Source: Liolophura sinensis (Eukaryota; Mollusca; Polyplacophora; Chitonida; Chitonidae). From it: DNA of 64,000 nt. Below, one piece after another: positions 1-12,625 of the stretch. Both the position numbers and the translations under genes were made by a program. Under the pieces are notes generated by a model, which searched no databases, was not told the DNA's origin, and saw only the letters and a program-made list of their open reading frames with translations. The first letter of the stretch is position 1. The number at the start of each line of letters is the position of its first letter. Location: contig NC_088300.1 in the NCBI RefSeq assembly GCF_032854445.1, positions 43,331,682 to 43,395,681 on the forward strand, written 5' to 3'.

Positions 1-654
1 CAGAAATGCGAATGGCTTTGTTTTGTAGAAATGTTGTTTCAATGTCTTGGACGAAACGAAACATTTCAAAGGATCAGTCAAGTCACCTCTAGCACTATCA
101 AAGGAATCGGAAACGGAGCTGTGAAATGTTAGCGTCCATTTTATGTGTCCGTTTGAAGTGTGAAGACAATACGACAGGTTAAATCAGTCCCATCGATTCC
201 CCAAGGCCTGATGTCTAATTTGAAATGAATTTTATGCGATAAAACACTGCAGTAAATGTGCATTGGAACATTCTGATACTTAATAGGAGCATGTAAATCT
301 GTTTGCACGACAATTACCTTCAACAAATGTACACGTGGATCGTTTGTGCGAAAAGAAATGAGAGCAAGAAAAGCGAAGAATCAAGTGGATTGATTTACGC
401 TTCTGGTTGGTGTCGATTAGCTAATATTGGTATTGATATATCTCAAGCTCAGCTGTGTCCAAATGAGTGGCAGGTAATTCCATACTGTGTCAATAAACTG
501 TCGATCACATTTAGCTGGTAAATTGTTAATATGTCATGAAGAGGTCTATATTTATCACCAAAATCGTTTGTTCATAGCGATATCCAGTGAAGTTAATAAC
601 CTGCCACAATTCAGGAAACTCAGCCGAAAATATACCTCTGTTACATGCCCCTCT
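1..654. other. non-coding stretch, no gene recognised
   Basis: Short open frames occur on both strands but none matches a protein family I know, and none has a convincing splice or codon pattern. No repeat is evident. Confidence 0.5.
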
Positions 655-967
655 TTAGTCACTGATTTCGTGGAAAGGTCGTCAGCAACCTGCGGATGGT
701 CGTGGGTTTACCCCGGGCTCTGCCCGGTTTCCACCCACCGTAATGTTGGCAGCCGTCGTATAAGTGAAATATTCTTGAGTACGGCGTAAAACACCAATCA
801 AATAAATAAATAAGTAAATCGAAGCATACAGGAGCTGAAAATGTAGTTCACCAGCTATTAATGAATTCAAAATTATAAAGCTTAAAATATAAAAATAATT
901 GACAAAAATTAATTATGCACAGACATCTGCCACCATTAGTAAATAAATAAAATTAGTCACCGATTCG
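655..967 (+). mobile_element. 5'-truncated tRNA-derived SINE with transduced 3' flank and target-site duplication
   Basis: The 3' part of the window's main SINE family runs from about 671 to 811, ending in the typical AATAAATAAATAA tail. It continues into about 130 bp (812-942) that match the DNA immediately 3' of the complete SINE at 2,437-2,700, then into a new TAAATAAATAAAA tail. The whole is bracketed by a near-perfect direct repeat, TTAGTCACTGATTTCG at 655-670 and TTAGTCACCGATTCG at 953-967. I infer reverse transcription of a read-through transcript of the 2.4-kb copy, 5' truncation, and insertion with a 15-16 bp target-site duplication. The few mismatches suggest a fairly recent event. 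Confidence 0.75.
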
Positions 968-2103
968 ATAAGGAGAACATTTCTGAGTTAAGAAGAAATT
1001 TGGGAAACTAGTTGAGTGATGTTCCCTGGAAGTGTGCTGCTGGAGAGAACCCCCATATGATGACAACGTGTGTCACCCACACGCATTCCTAATCCGTTGA
1101 GAGGATAGGAAAGTTGTATTGTTACAAGCGGCGACATGAGCATCTCTCTCCTTCAGCGTTCAGTTTATTGATTATAGCATCTATTTTATAGAGAAACTGA
1201 AGGCAGTGAAGCGAACTATACTTCTGACTGTAGGCTCAGTGTGAATGATGAATGAGCCGCGGTAATGGCGGTCGTCAGGCTGCAATCGGAAACTTACAGG
1301 TGTTCTCGTTATGTATGCTAATCAAACTGCGGGATCAGACAGGCTACACACCTTGTGAGCCATAACGAAACCCGAGCTACGATTCAGCAATTTAGAGAGA
1401 AAAGGCAACAGGAAAACTCGGAGTTTTCAAATCGTCAAACTTCAAGTTTCCGTCATTAATTAGTCTCCATTTCAGCTTTTTGAACAGTCTGTAGTTTTGT
1501 CACGACAAGATCAATGTTCTTCAAAGAAACACATAATGTAAGGCTTGCGTGCACAACCCAAAACTCCAGTTCTAGAATGTCAAGGCAAGATTCAAAACCA
1601 GCTGAAATTATATCAGCCACTACTCACCACTTTAACGAACGTTTTGTCTGTTCTGGAATTTACTTTTGTGTTGTTTTGTTTATCACGCTTTGATACCCGA
1701 TTAAATTTACCATCTATAGTTTATTGTCCATCGTGTTTTGTGTACTAACAGCCTTTTGTCTGGATCACAGCGTACTGGCGGCAAACACTAGTATAAAGTT
1801 AAAGTGGACTTTGTGTAACCCTGTAGACTCCCAGACTGGAGGAGTGGAGGAGTGGGGATGCGATTAGTTGATAGGACGTAATCGTATCAGGACAATATTG
1901 TGATTTTGGTAACGTGTTTATTCTCTGCTCTGTGGTAAAGGTTTCTGGTGACAGGTTTATATAAAAACTTTACCCACAGGAGAGACTTGTAATAGGAACA
2001 TTGTTTGTCATTATACTGAGAAGTATCACTGACAGCCAGCACAGCAATCACTATTTGCAAACTGTCTGAGGAGTATTGAAGTAACCTTAACAAGCCATAA
2101 ATG
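968..2103. other. non-coding stretch, no gene recognised
   Basis: AT-rich DNA without recognisable coding exons or obvious repeats. An open frame of 67 codons at 1,545-1,748 on the plus strand shows no family resemblance. Confidence 0.5.
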
Positions 2104-2345
2104 GATATGGTATGGGACTCACAAGCCATTAGTGAATACGGTATGGGACTCACAAGCCATTAGTGAATACGGTATGGGACTCACAAGCCATTAGTGAAAA
2201 CGGTATGGGACTCACAAGCCATTAGTGAATACGGCATGGGACTCACAAGCCATTAATGAATACGGTATGGGACTCACAAGCCATTAATGAATACGGTATG
2301 GGACTCACAAGCCATTAATGAATACGGTATGGGACTCACAGCCTA
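2104..2345. repeat. 31-bp minisatellite, about 7.5 copies
   Basis: Head-to-tail units containing GGGACTCACAAGCCATTA recur every 31 bp from about 2,110 to 2,343. Copies differ at a few positions (AGTGAA or AATGAA, TACGG or AACGG). The array stops about 95 bp before the SINE at 2.44 kb. Confidence 0.9.
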
Positions 2346-2436
2346 CCAGATTTACTATGTATCCAGACAGACCTCAGTGGAATTGTCAGTCCCCACCCAT
2401 TGATGAAGAGCATCAGAAGATCTTCGAAGCATAAAG

Positions 2437-2700
2437 GGGACCTCCGTGGCTCAGTTGGTTAGCGCGCTAACTAAAAGTAATGACCCAGGAGTCTCTCACC
2501 AATGCGGTCGCTATGAGCTCAAGTCCAGCTCATGCTGGCTTCCTCTCCGGCCGTACGTGGGAAGGTCTGTCGGCAACCTGCGGATGGCCGTAGGTTTCCC
2601 CCGGCTCTGCCGGTTTCCACCCACCATAATGCTGGCCGCCGTCGTGTAAGTGAAATATTCTTAAGTGCGGCGTAAAACACCAATCAAATAAATAAATAAG
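2437..2700 (+). mobile_element. complete tRNA-derived SINE, main family
   Basis: The head carries an A box (TGGCTCAGTTGG, from 2,447) and a B-box-like AGCTCAAGTCC, as in a tRNA promoter. Then follow the conserved body, the 3' domain ending GCGGCGTAAAACACCAATC and an AAATAAATAAATAA tail. The sequence just downstream reappears in the copy at 0.7 kb, so this copy is the likely source element of that 3' transduction. Confidence 0.85.
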
Positions 2701-2829
2701 TAAATCGACGCATACAGGAGCTGAAAATGTAGTTCACCAGCTAATAATGAATTCAAAATTATAAAGCTTAAAATATAAAAATAATTGACAAAAATTAATT
2801 ATGCACAGACATCTGCCACCATTAGTAAT
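2701..2829. repeat. source segment of the transduced flank
   Basis: About 130 bp directly 3' of the complete SINE, repeated almost unchanged at 812-942. Here it runs on into unrelated unique sequence at about 2,830, while the 0.7-kb copy switches at the same point to a TAAA tail. The match contains no gene. Confidence 0.8.
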
Positions 2830-5642
2830 TGCTGCATTTTTTCATGACATGTTTCCTTTGTGAATTAAAGAAATTTAATTTTTGTTTTAAAGAGAACAAG
2901 CCATTAAAAAACATTTTCTTCCGAAATATGAAAGGTGTGCATAGAAAGCTATCATAGCCGGCAGTGAGCTGAACCATTTAGTGTAATTAAACACTTGTAT
3001 ATGTTTTTTCCTGAACGTATCATGGCTAAAAGTCTTAAAACTGCCACACTGTTTATATAAGAATGCAAGCTGCAAAGTTGCATCGCATGTTATTTGAAAT
3101 TGAGTCACTCATTTATGGCAAGCCTCGTTATGAGAACTAAAAATCACTAAAAAATACAAATCATGTAAACATAGTATAAAATAGTAAAATCTAATATAAA
3201 GGATTGAAATCATAAGTGAAGCCTTAAAAGATACTACATGGAGCGATCTACTTGAGGGCCTGGGTAAATGTATGATTATTGGTTTACGTCACATGGACCA
3301 AATCACAGCCAGATTGTGGCAATGTGAACGTGTGAAATTCACTAACCTGTGAATGACTAGGTTTTTTTTTATATTTGAGTATCAAAAGTTCGTGCCATCA
3401 GCGCTGAGACAAACATACATCATACAATTGAGAAATGATCAGAGACGGCACGCACCGGAAGAGGTCTCAGGGATGTGTCACAAATGAGGAGGGCAAAGCA
3501 GTGCTCTCGGCAGTATGGAAATTGCCGGCATGACGGTATATACAACCGATCCCCGCCTGTCGTTATTACCGCATTATACACTTGCTGTTAAACGGACAGG
3601 AAAATATCCCTATGGCCAGTCATACTTATTAGAAAAGTTGTTGGACCTAACCTTAAGTTCTTAGCTAGCCTCGAGCTAAACCATGTCCCCTGGAATGAAC
3701 CTATTCAGTCCTTAAATTTTTCGATACAAACTAACCTAATGTTCAGTTCTTTCTTCAAAATGCATTAGCAGTCCAATGTTTTGACAAATGCGCAGATATT
3801 TTCACCTCTCTGTAATTTAACAGGCATTACGCAGTCATCTGATTTCCGATAACAGGCTCATCAGTAATGTCGTTGATAAATTTTCGAGCATCAACCTTTA
3901 ACGTCCGGAAATGATTGCTTACCTGATTGTTTAATTGCTTTATTTGATTGAATGATTGATTCATTCTTTAGGGGAAACTACTGACGTTTTCAAGTTACCG
4001 ACAAAGTCTCCTACGTGTAACATACAGACTTGCATGGTATATGGGTGTAAAACAAAAAGGTCTTCACATGAACGCAGGACGGTGTAATCTGTCCTACGAG
4101 AACCGGCTTATTGTCAACAAACTTCTCATGAAAGGTGAGTGTTGAAATGTAAAAATTCTTTGATGTCCGTGCTTTCGGGTTATCTTAACAGTTCAATAAA
4201 ATTTAAAGCAAAAGACTTGCTTGCAGGCAGTTCAAGTAAGATGTGGGAGAGTTGGTTTTGGATGTGCCGTATACACTTCTGTGATTGTGGTAGAAGGAAT
4301 GGGTGAGGCTGACTGGATGGTAACATTTGGTCGTCCTCCCATGCTCCCGCTTTATCTTCAGTTAGTGCAGACCACGGTTATGGCCAGCGTTAATTAATGA
4401 AGGAGAACTCACTGATACAACTGCTTCTGGTGTGAGTATTTGGCATTATCTTTCCATTTAGCCTTGGGTCGTGAGACAAGAATGCGAAGTTATCAATGAT
4501 TAATGGGAAATAAAGACAATGTGCCTGGGGCGTTGGAGATGTTGTTCTCTTCTGTATATTTTATGTAATCTCCCCGGGTAAAATGAGCCGTTTGGTGCCC
4601 ACCCGGGTAAATTTGCCTGCTATCGACGGCTCCGCAGACTCGCGGGCATGTATCGTGGGGAAACGCCGAGCGACGTAACTAGATGATAAGCTGAAAAACT
4701 ACGGCTCTCAATCAAAGTTGAAATATCAAGAGATGAATTGCAACTAAATTTTTGTTGTGCTGTCTATCAAGGCAGATTGTGGAGATTGCGAGAGAAAGTA
4801 TTTCATTCTGTTTGACATTGGGTGTGGGTTTATAAATCTGGGCGTGTAACACAAGACTTGAACGTGCTTGGCACATGTTCAGATTGGATCGATGCAACTA
4901 TAAGAGGGATTGTTAATGAAACTCTTCAACAGCGTAGAGCTCGGCGGAACTGCTTCGAGATGTGGTCGTTTATAAAAACAACATTTGCATAACAGCTGTT
5001 TTTTTTTTACAACATATACACTATCCTTTTGTAAATTTATGTGATATTCGGAATGCACTAATCAAAGGATGTTGAGTTTTTCACATCCATTGATAACAGA
5101 AATACAGCTTTGATTTAAGGTATAAAAACGATACATGGTAGATGACACTGACACTTCAGCCTTGTGGCTAGAGAACAAACAAACGTGTTTTTTTTTTTCA
5201 AAGAAAACGATCACTTATATCAAAGGACGCAGAGTGGACTTTCTTAAGTATAAATATACACAATATATATACTGTATTGTATACCAGAGACTTGCTATTT
5301 GTATGGACAGTTGCAATACAAAGAATGTTGCTAAATTCAAAAAAAAAAGTTACAAAATTACGCTTTGGACACAACTGCATTCAAGTGCTCAAAGATTTTT
5401 GCCATTTTATAGGTAATTCGGAAATCATGAACATGACGACTCTATACTTTTATCAAATTTTCCGTTGGTCATTTATTGATTTTTACAGTACAGGTTCGAT
5501 AAAAACTTTGCTGTAGATCTTTGACTGACGCGACGGTAGGTAGTTGATCGTTTATAACACAGTTTCGATTGCATTAATTTTTCCGCAGGATGGTTTCAAA
5601 AACAGCAACTTCGCTACAGCTTGTTGATTGACTTTTATAGGA
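2830..5642. other. non-coding stretch, no gene recognised
   Basis: No coding exon, RNA gene or large repeat is evident. There are short T and A runs (3,361-3,370; 5,002-5,010; 5,189-5,199). Open frames here are below 100 codons and AT-biased. Confidence 0.5.
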
Positions 5643-6560
5643 CGGTTTGGATCACAACTGCTTTACAATACATCGTTAACTGGCTTTAACAGGACGGGTT
5701 CCATGACAACAACTTTGTTGTACATCGTTGACTGGCTGTGACAGGACGGGTTCCATGACAACAAGTTTGCTGTACATCGTTGACTATCTGTGACGGGACG
5801 GGATCCATGACAACAAGTTTGCTGTACATCAATGACTGGCTGTAACAGGACGCCTTCCATCACAAGTTTCTATACATCACTGACTGGTTTTAACAGGACG
5901 GGTTCCATGACAACATCTTTACTGTACATCGTTGATTGGCTGTAAGAGTACAGGATCCATGACAACAAGTTTCCTGTGCAGCGTTGACTGGCTATGACAG
6001 GACGGGTTCCATGGCAACAAGTTTCCTGTACATTGTTAACTGGCTATGACAGGACGGGTTCCATGACGACAAATTTCCTGTACATCGTTGACTGGGTGTG
6101 ACAGGGCGGGTTCCATGACAACAAGTTTGCTGTACATCATTGACTGGCTGTGACAATTCCCTGTACATTGTTGACTGGCTGTAAGAAGACGGGTTCCATG
6201 ACAACAAGTTTGCTGTACACCGTTGACTAGCTGTCACAGGACGGGTTCCGTGAGAACAACTTTGCTGTACATCGTTGACTGGCTGTAAGAGTACGGGATC
6301 CATGACAACAAGTATTCTTTACATCGTTGACTGGTTGTAACAGGACGGGTTCCATGACAACAAATTTGCTGTACATCGTTGAATAGTTGTGACTGGCTGT
6401 AAGAGTACAGGATCCATGACAACAAGTATTCTGTTCATCGTTGACTGGCTGTAACAGGAAGGTGTAAAACAAAACTTTGCTGTACATCGTTAACTACTAT
6501 TATGTTAAATAACTTTTGCAGCAACCTTGCTGTACATCGTTGACTGGCTGTAACGTTGTA
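5643..6560. repeat. 52-bp minisatellite, about 17 degenerate copies
   Basis: Units of about 52 bp built on TTGCTGTACATCGTTGACTG, then CTGT(A/G)ACAGGACGGG and TTCCATGACAACAAG. Copies vary in length and some are fused or shortened, for example around 6,150 and 6,390. The open frames on the minus strand that look Cys-rich (repeating QQTCCHG) are products of this array, not a gene. Confidence 0.9.
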
Positions 6561-6945
6561 TCGTTGACTGCCATCAGCTGACCGGTTATTATAGGGCAGT
6601 TTGGATAATTACAGTATGACTGGTGTATTTGCGTCAGCATGAAACTGAGGACTATTGGAGTTTTACAACGCTGCGGCAACACTATGTCAACCACATTTAC
6701 CATGGCAACTTATCCCTTTACCAAATGTTGTCATAGAGGTTACGCCAGGCACAACTTGCGAATGCTTGAAAAACCCGTCTCCTGCAGTGTCACAACAGCT
6801 CTTATATCAAATAGGGTACTGGCGGGAAAGTTGTACTGCCTCACAAATATATTATTAATAATCTTAAGCTAAATTTTAGTCATGAACAATTGCACGCATA
6901 GATGACGTCATAGTGGCAGATGAATATACTAACACCTATATTGAC
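6561..6945. other. non-coding stretch
   Basis: DNA between the 52-bp minisatellite and a SINE fragment. Overlapping open frames of 77 and 67 codons near 6,640-6,870 show no family resemblance. Confidence 0.45.
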
Positions 6946-7070
6946 TCATTTATTTATTAGTGTTTTTGCGCTGTGCTCAAGAATATTTCAGTTATATGTC
7001 GGCGGCTAGCATTATGGTGGGAGGAAACCGGAAAGAGGCCGGAGGAAACCCACGACCCTCCTGGCAGACA
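6946..7070 (-). mobile_element. SINE fragment, 3' half
   Basis: Reverse complement of the main SINE family: TTTATTTATTA tail, diverged GTGTTTTTGCGCTGTGCTC, and the block GCATTATGGTGGGAGGAAAC. The tRNA-like head is missing. More diverged than most copies in the window. Confidence 0.75.
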
Positions 7071-7489
7071 AGAGGAATGACGTCATACTCACATGACTAT
7101 TCTTTAGCCTCTTCCTTGACGTTTCAGTCCGTCATACTGACGCCTGCTGTGTATACGCTGATGTATAGATAAAAACTGACACATCCTTGATAGAGACAGA
7201 CCGGACATCACTCAAACTTTTGTCAGTTATGCTTCGACGACAACGTACTATCGACCCAGTGAGTACATCCGCCTCCAGCAGATGTTGACACTCTGGAACT
7301 ACATCTTATACATTATCTGAATAAGCGTAAACTTGATGTACGGAGAATGACATTGCTCTTAGGCAGAAGGAGGCAAGTGGCAGTTAAAGAGACAGATAGT
7401 GCCTTGTTTGTGGGACAAGCCAGCATTAACAATTGATGCTTATCATCCACCATAAACTCAGAGCTGTAAATTAGTTTTTATGACCATTT

Positions 7490-7927
7490 GTACCCGGTTG
7501 TTTAGGCTGAAGCTCCTGGTTCTTTCCACCCCCGTTTGTTTAGACTGAAACTTCTGGTTCTTCCCACCCCAGGTTGTTTAGGCTGAAGCTCCTGGTTTTT
7601 CCCTTCCCCGTTTCTTTAGACTGAAACTTCTGGCTCTTCCCACCCCAGGTTGTTTAGGCTGGAGCCCCTGGTTCTTCCCATCCCCATTTGATTAGGTTGA
7701 AGCTCCTGGTTCTTCCCACTTCCGTTTTCTTTTAGGCTGAATCTCCTGGTTCTTCCCACCCCCGTTTGCTTAGGCTGAAGCTCCTGGTTCTTCCGACCCC
7801 CGGTTGTTTAGGCTGAAGCTCCTGGTTCTTCCCACCCCCGTTTTTTTTAGGCTGAAGCTCCTGGTTCCTCCCACCCCCGTTTTTTGTTTTTGCCTGCTGA
7901 AGTTCCTGGTTCTTCCCACCTACATCA
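7490..7927. repeat. 38-40 bp minisatellite, about 11 copies
   Basis: Imperfect units containing TTTAGGCTGAAGCTCCTGG and TTCTTCCCACCCCCGTTTG in tandem. Two subtypes alternate at the start (GGCTGAAGCTCC and GACTGAAACTTC), which hints at an older two-unit period. The strands differ in base composition: the given strand is T- and C-rich. Confidence 0.9.
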
Positions 7928-10900
7928 TTTCCACCAACACCTCAAACTATCCGTGCATTGTTTCTACATACCGGTAGTGTAAAGCTTGATATAGATGCTG
8001 GTAAAGTAAAAAAATGACCCCTGATTAAATATTTACATACTTTGAAGGTGAGGGGGTTGCAATCTGGAGGAGCTCTTCTTATGAAGCCATTTGAGCTGGA
8101 GAGCGTAGGTAGATGGATAGTGGCAGGACTGGAGAAATCTGAGGGCATAAATATTGTATGACTCTGCAGGCTTGGGTATGACCTACTGTCACAGAGGAGA
8201 GAGTGGCACGTGTGTTCAAGGCGACATCGAAAAGTTTAAATTCTGTTTCAAATCTCTGAAGAAAAAAACACAGATCAGATTTGAGATTATGTATTGCATT
8301 AACCTGGGTATTTTATATATTGCACTGCAGAATTCAAGCATCTTGAATTTCAGAATGAGTGCAGACATCAGTGGGACCGGTGGCTACCATACAAATGTCT
8401 TATAAAGCTCATTTAATATATTGCCATGGTTTTTTCGATTCCACAATCGGTATTCGCAAGTGCCAGAACTAAAAGAATCTGGATTCTTAGCTGTTTTTTT
8501 GTTTTTTGTTTTCTTGTTCTATCGTTGACTGTTTTGTTTCGATCTGTGAAGATATATTGCAGTCAATTTGCACAGAAGTTTCTCAAAATATGTTACCATA
8601 ACATATTAGGGCGCCAAACGAAGACGATATTTGCAATTAATTTCACCGGTCAAATTTTTCTCAATTATTGTACACTATTGTCTCTTTCACGAAAACAACA
8701 TTTGTAAAATGTACATACTTGATGTATTTATTATATAAATAGTAGATGGTTGTTTAACACCATTCTCAAGACGAAAAGAATGTTACACGTTGATTATCGC
8801 TTTTAAGTCCAAAGCCTTGTTGTCATTGACTGGTTTTCATTGTATATATTGGAAGAACGAGGTTTTCACGCTTTAATTCAGTTAATCTCATTTTAAGAGC
8901 TTGCTTTTTGCCATCATTCATCATGTGTGATTTGTATGTGTATGATTTAAGACAGGTGTGTGTATTAGTACGTCAATTAATTTTGGTTCCAAATGTCGTA
9001 CATAACTGTAATAACATGAAGTGCAGATTTTTGTAAAGATAACACTCTCAGACTTGTACATGGCGGCAGACGGTTGCTAATTATCTTACCGTGACTCTTT
9101 GGTATGTCGATAAAAATCCACAATAATACTTACATATGGTAAAAGCTTTTGAGGTGTAAATGTAGTTGCATATATGTGCATACCCTGACATACGTATTCT
9201 GTGTCTCTGCCATGTATCACCGGGCCCCTGAAATTGTTATAATGGTGTTTTATTAGACAATCCGGTGAAAAAACCTAGGTATTCCGACGTCGAAATACGC
9301 AGTGTTAGCTTTTAGTAATATGTGGAATTAGATGTATAGGCCTATCCATTTTACCCATTCGTCTAGCTGACGTATATACAACAAACTGGGATTTAACTAT
9401 CTGCATGAGATATACCGAAACAAATGCACTTTATTATTGTGCAATAATGGGAAGATGTGCCATATCACCAACAGCGCATAGGATAGACACACACAACATT
9501 TTATTTCAACACCGTTTTGCATATAAACTGCTAAAAAAATATGCTTGTTATATGAAAACCTTGTTCATTAATGTAGACAAAGCGAGAGGAATCTAAATGT
9601 CTACTTAACGGTTCTCGTCCTCTCGTTTCATTTAAATTAGTTGATCTGAACGTGTTGACAACTTTACTCTCAGTGTAGCATGGGCCTTATAATTACCCAC
9701 ATTGTTCCAATCATGACGTTAAATGGATACCAGATGCTTGTTTACCGGCTTGTGGCAAAACAGTTTTTGAATGACGGAACAGTACCTCCAAAGCGGGCAT
9801 AAAAATATAAAGACTTCAGCCACTTCATATAACATTACTTTTTTGTCATCTTTTAGCAATGTTTACAAACTTAAACAGTAGCTTGTAACTATGTAGAGTT
9901 ATAGAGCTAGCCATCAGACTTCCGTCTGTGTTAAATCAGACAATGGTATTGTTGCACGCTTTGAATATTCGACGGCGAAAAAGAGAATATATGTAGCGTG
10001 TTACTGAAACGTTCTGCCTGGCACAATTTCACACTGTGCTTGACCATGTAGCATAAAAGTCCTTGGAGGCTATAGGTCTGGATTTTGACTGACGATGCCA
10101 GAGCAGCCGTTTGAGAACTCTCATGGCTAGTGCCTCAGGGAAGAAGAGTTCAAGATAACGAAGGACTCTTTTTTATTGTGTAAATAATCGCTTTTATTAT
10201 TTCACACGCACTTTATTTTCTGCCTATGATGAAGCAACCAAAGCCATATTGCAAAAATTACCTCCCGTGTTTCTTCCCATTACATGTATGTTGCTGTATG
10301 TTTCCTGTATATCTAGAAACACCACCCCCCCCCCCCCCTACACTACTCCATTCTCCTTAGCGACCATTTATACCTACCACAACAACCCATAACCCTACCC
10401 CTACCCTCCGTCTTTTCCCACTAGCACTAGTCAACCGCAGAAAAGACTTAGCACCCAGAACAACCATCGAGTAGTTAACGCCAAGTAAACATGAACAATT
10501 CAGCACGTCAAAAAAAGAACTGCTATAAATAAATAACATTAAGCATGGTCTATCTGTACGCTGGTTGCGTGAGCTATGGGGAATTTGATGTGTGGGAGCA
10601 CAGCCGTTTCGCCATGAAAACAATAGAGCGAATCTAGTCTCTTCTTTAACAATCAGAACTGCAATCGTTAAAGCGAATCAGACAGGTTCATTGCTTTTGA
10701 TTGAAATATCTTGCTCTATTATCTAAGTTAGTACCGCATATGGTGCTACTTGCTATTTCATACACGTTTATCCGCTATAGTGTTATGTAGCTCAATAAAT
10801 CATGCCATCAGCTCTTAAACAGTAAACAAAAAAGGCGCGGGTTCAAAAATGTTTTGGGCAGGGAATTTCTAGATCCTCCGCTTTTCTTAAGTTCTTACGT

Positions 10901-12456
10901 TCGTTGATGGCAACTTATCATTGACCAGTATGGCATCACATGTCGGCGGTTTCCACCGGGCACTCCGTTTTCCTCCACCAATGAAACTGACCGCCATTTC
11001 AGTGTTTTTCAGTGTGTCTGATTAACAGTAAATATCAAACAATATATTTCGAAAATTACGCTTCTCTGTATTCTCTAAATATTGTTTAATCAGTTCTGAG
11101 ACGTCCTATGACAGTTCTACGGGCAGTTAACAATGAAGTATGTACACGTACAGCCAGCTGAACCCCAGGAAATATATTTCCCTTCATCGCCGCATATGTA
11201 GCCCAAATCGCTTTGTAAGATTTTGTGGGTAGACATCTGAGATACTCTTTTCTTGAGGTCTTGATTTGACTTCCATTCATCGAAGCTTCAGATTTCTCTA
11301 GATTTCTTCGTACGTAGCATGTTGTTATGGAATTAAACATTTAATCTGAAATATAATGACTTTGTTCTAAGACGGTGATACTTTAGCTGCCAGATGTGAT
11401 TGTGAGGATTGCCATCCACCGAAAGGCTATTTTAATGTTGTATAAATTAATATATGTGACAGAATTGTTTACTCTTTGATAGACCACAAGATAGCGTGAG
11501 ATTTATATAATGTCTCTTGGAAACTGGACAATGCGACTTCCCGTTGGATGCAGCTTGTTAAGATCAGACGGGTGTCCATAAGGTTTCTATTTCCGGTCAA
11601 CCAGATGACCTTCGCCCCCTAAAAAGGACCTTAAAGTCTGGGTACCTAGTTTTAACTGCCTGTCGTCCATACTGATCAAGTCCAGTATCAATATATTATT
11701 AGATATTGATGTGGCAATGCTAATTCACGTTGTGGTATGACCATCAATATATCACTGATTTAGCCACTGACTGAGTACTCTCAGTCGATTGGCCTACACT
11801 CTTTGATACCTGTGCACAAGGTACTTGTACATGCTAAGTAATGAAACCAATATGCCAAGCCATCAGATCTATGACGCCATTAAGCAATATTCTATTCACA
11901 GACTCTCTATAATCTAAGAATGAATAATGTTCGTTATGTTTTATTCCAGGCTATTTCTATAAAATGGTTTGTTGATTTTAGATTATGTGGGCAAAGATAA
12001 ATATAACGTCCATCTCATGTAAACAAAAGGTGTTGAAAATCTATCAAAGACTTGAAAATGATTTATGCCCTTCACAGTTGATGCCTGTTAGGCAGAAAGA
12101 GAAATGCTAACATGCAGATGGAAATATATTTGTTTCCTTATTGTAGTAATATTTACTCAATAAATATATTTTACTTTTATATACGTTTTATTTTATGTCT
12201 ACGAGTTTGGGGGCCCTCATGTAAAAGCTGATAAGGACTGATAAGATTACTAACAAATACAAGTATGACATTCTCAACACACGCAGTTTTAGAAAGATCT
12301 ATATTTATTATTTAGTTTTATGTTTGGATCTGTTACAAAAGAGGTAAGGATGAAAGTAGACTGTATGTGTGTTTCGTATATACCATATATATGTGTCTTA
12401 TATGCCTTGCATGTCATATATATGCCGCTGCTGCAACATATGTCATATACGTGCCT
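7928..12456. other. long non-coding stretch
   Basis: No exon of a known family is visible. A run of about 14 C lies near 10,324-10,338. At about 10,938-11,005 there is a short piece (CGGTTTCCACCGGGCACTCC, then AACTGACCGCC) that resembles the 3' part of another dispersed repeat common in mollusc genomes, though I cannot confirm the family. Several open frames of 60-93 codons are not recognisable. Confidence 0.45.
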
Positions 12457-12625
12457 CGATTTATTTATTTGATTTATTTCATTGGTGTCTTACGACGTGC
12501 TGAAGAATATTCCACTTTTCGACGGCGGCCAGCATTGTGAGAAGAAACCTGGCAGAGCCCGGGGGAAACCCACGACCATCTGCAGGTGAAAGGCTTCTGG
12601 GTTATTGCGCCACGTTGGCACGCCA
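12457..12625 (-). mobile_element. SINE fragment, main family
   Basis: Reverse complement copy: ATTTATTTGATTTATT tail, CATTGGTGTCTTACGACGTG, CGACGGCGGCCAGCATTGTG, then CCCGGGGGAAACCCACGACC. The tRNA-related head is diverged or partly replaced after about 12,590. Confidence 0.75.

Noticed and set aside
5663-6487. Cys-rich repeat protein on the minus strand (motifs like QQTCCHG, PVTASQRC)
   Set aside because: Overlapping frames are open at once and follow the 52-bp minisatellite; unit length changes break the frame and no start or splice logic supports a gene.
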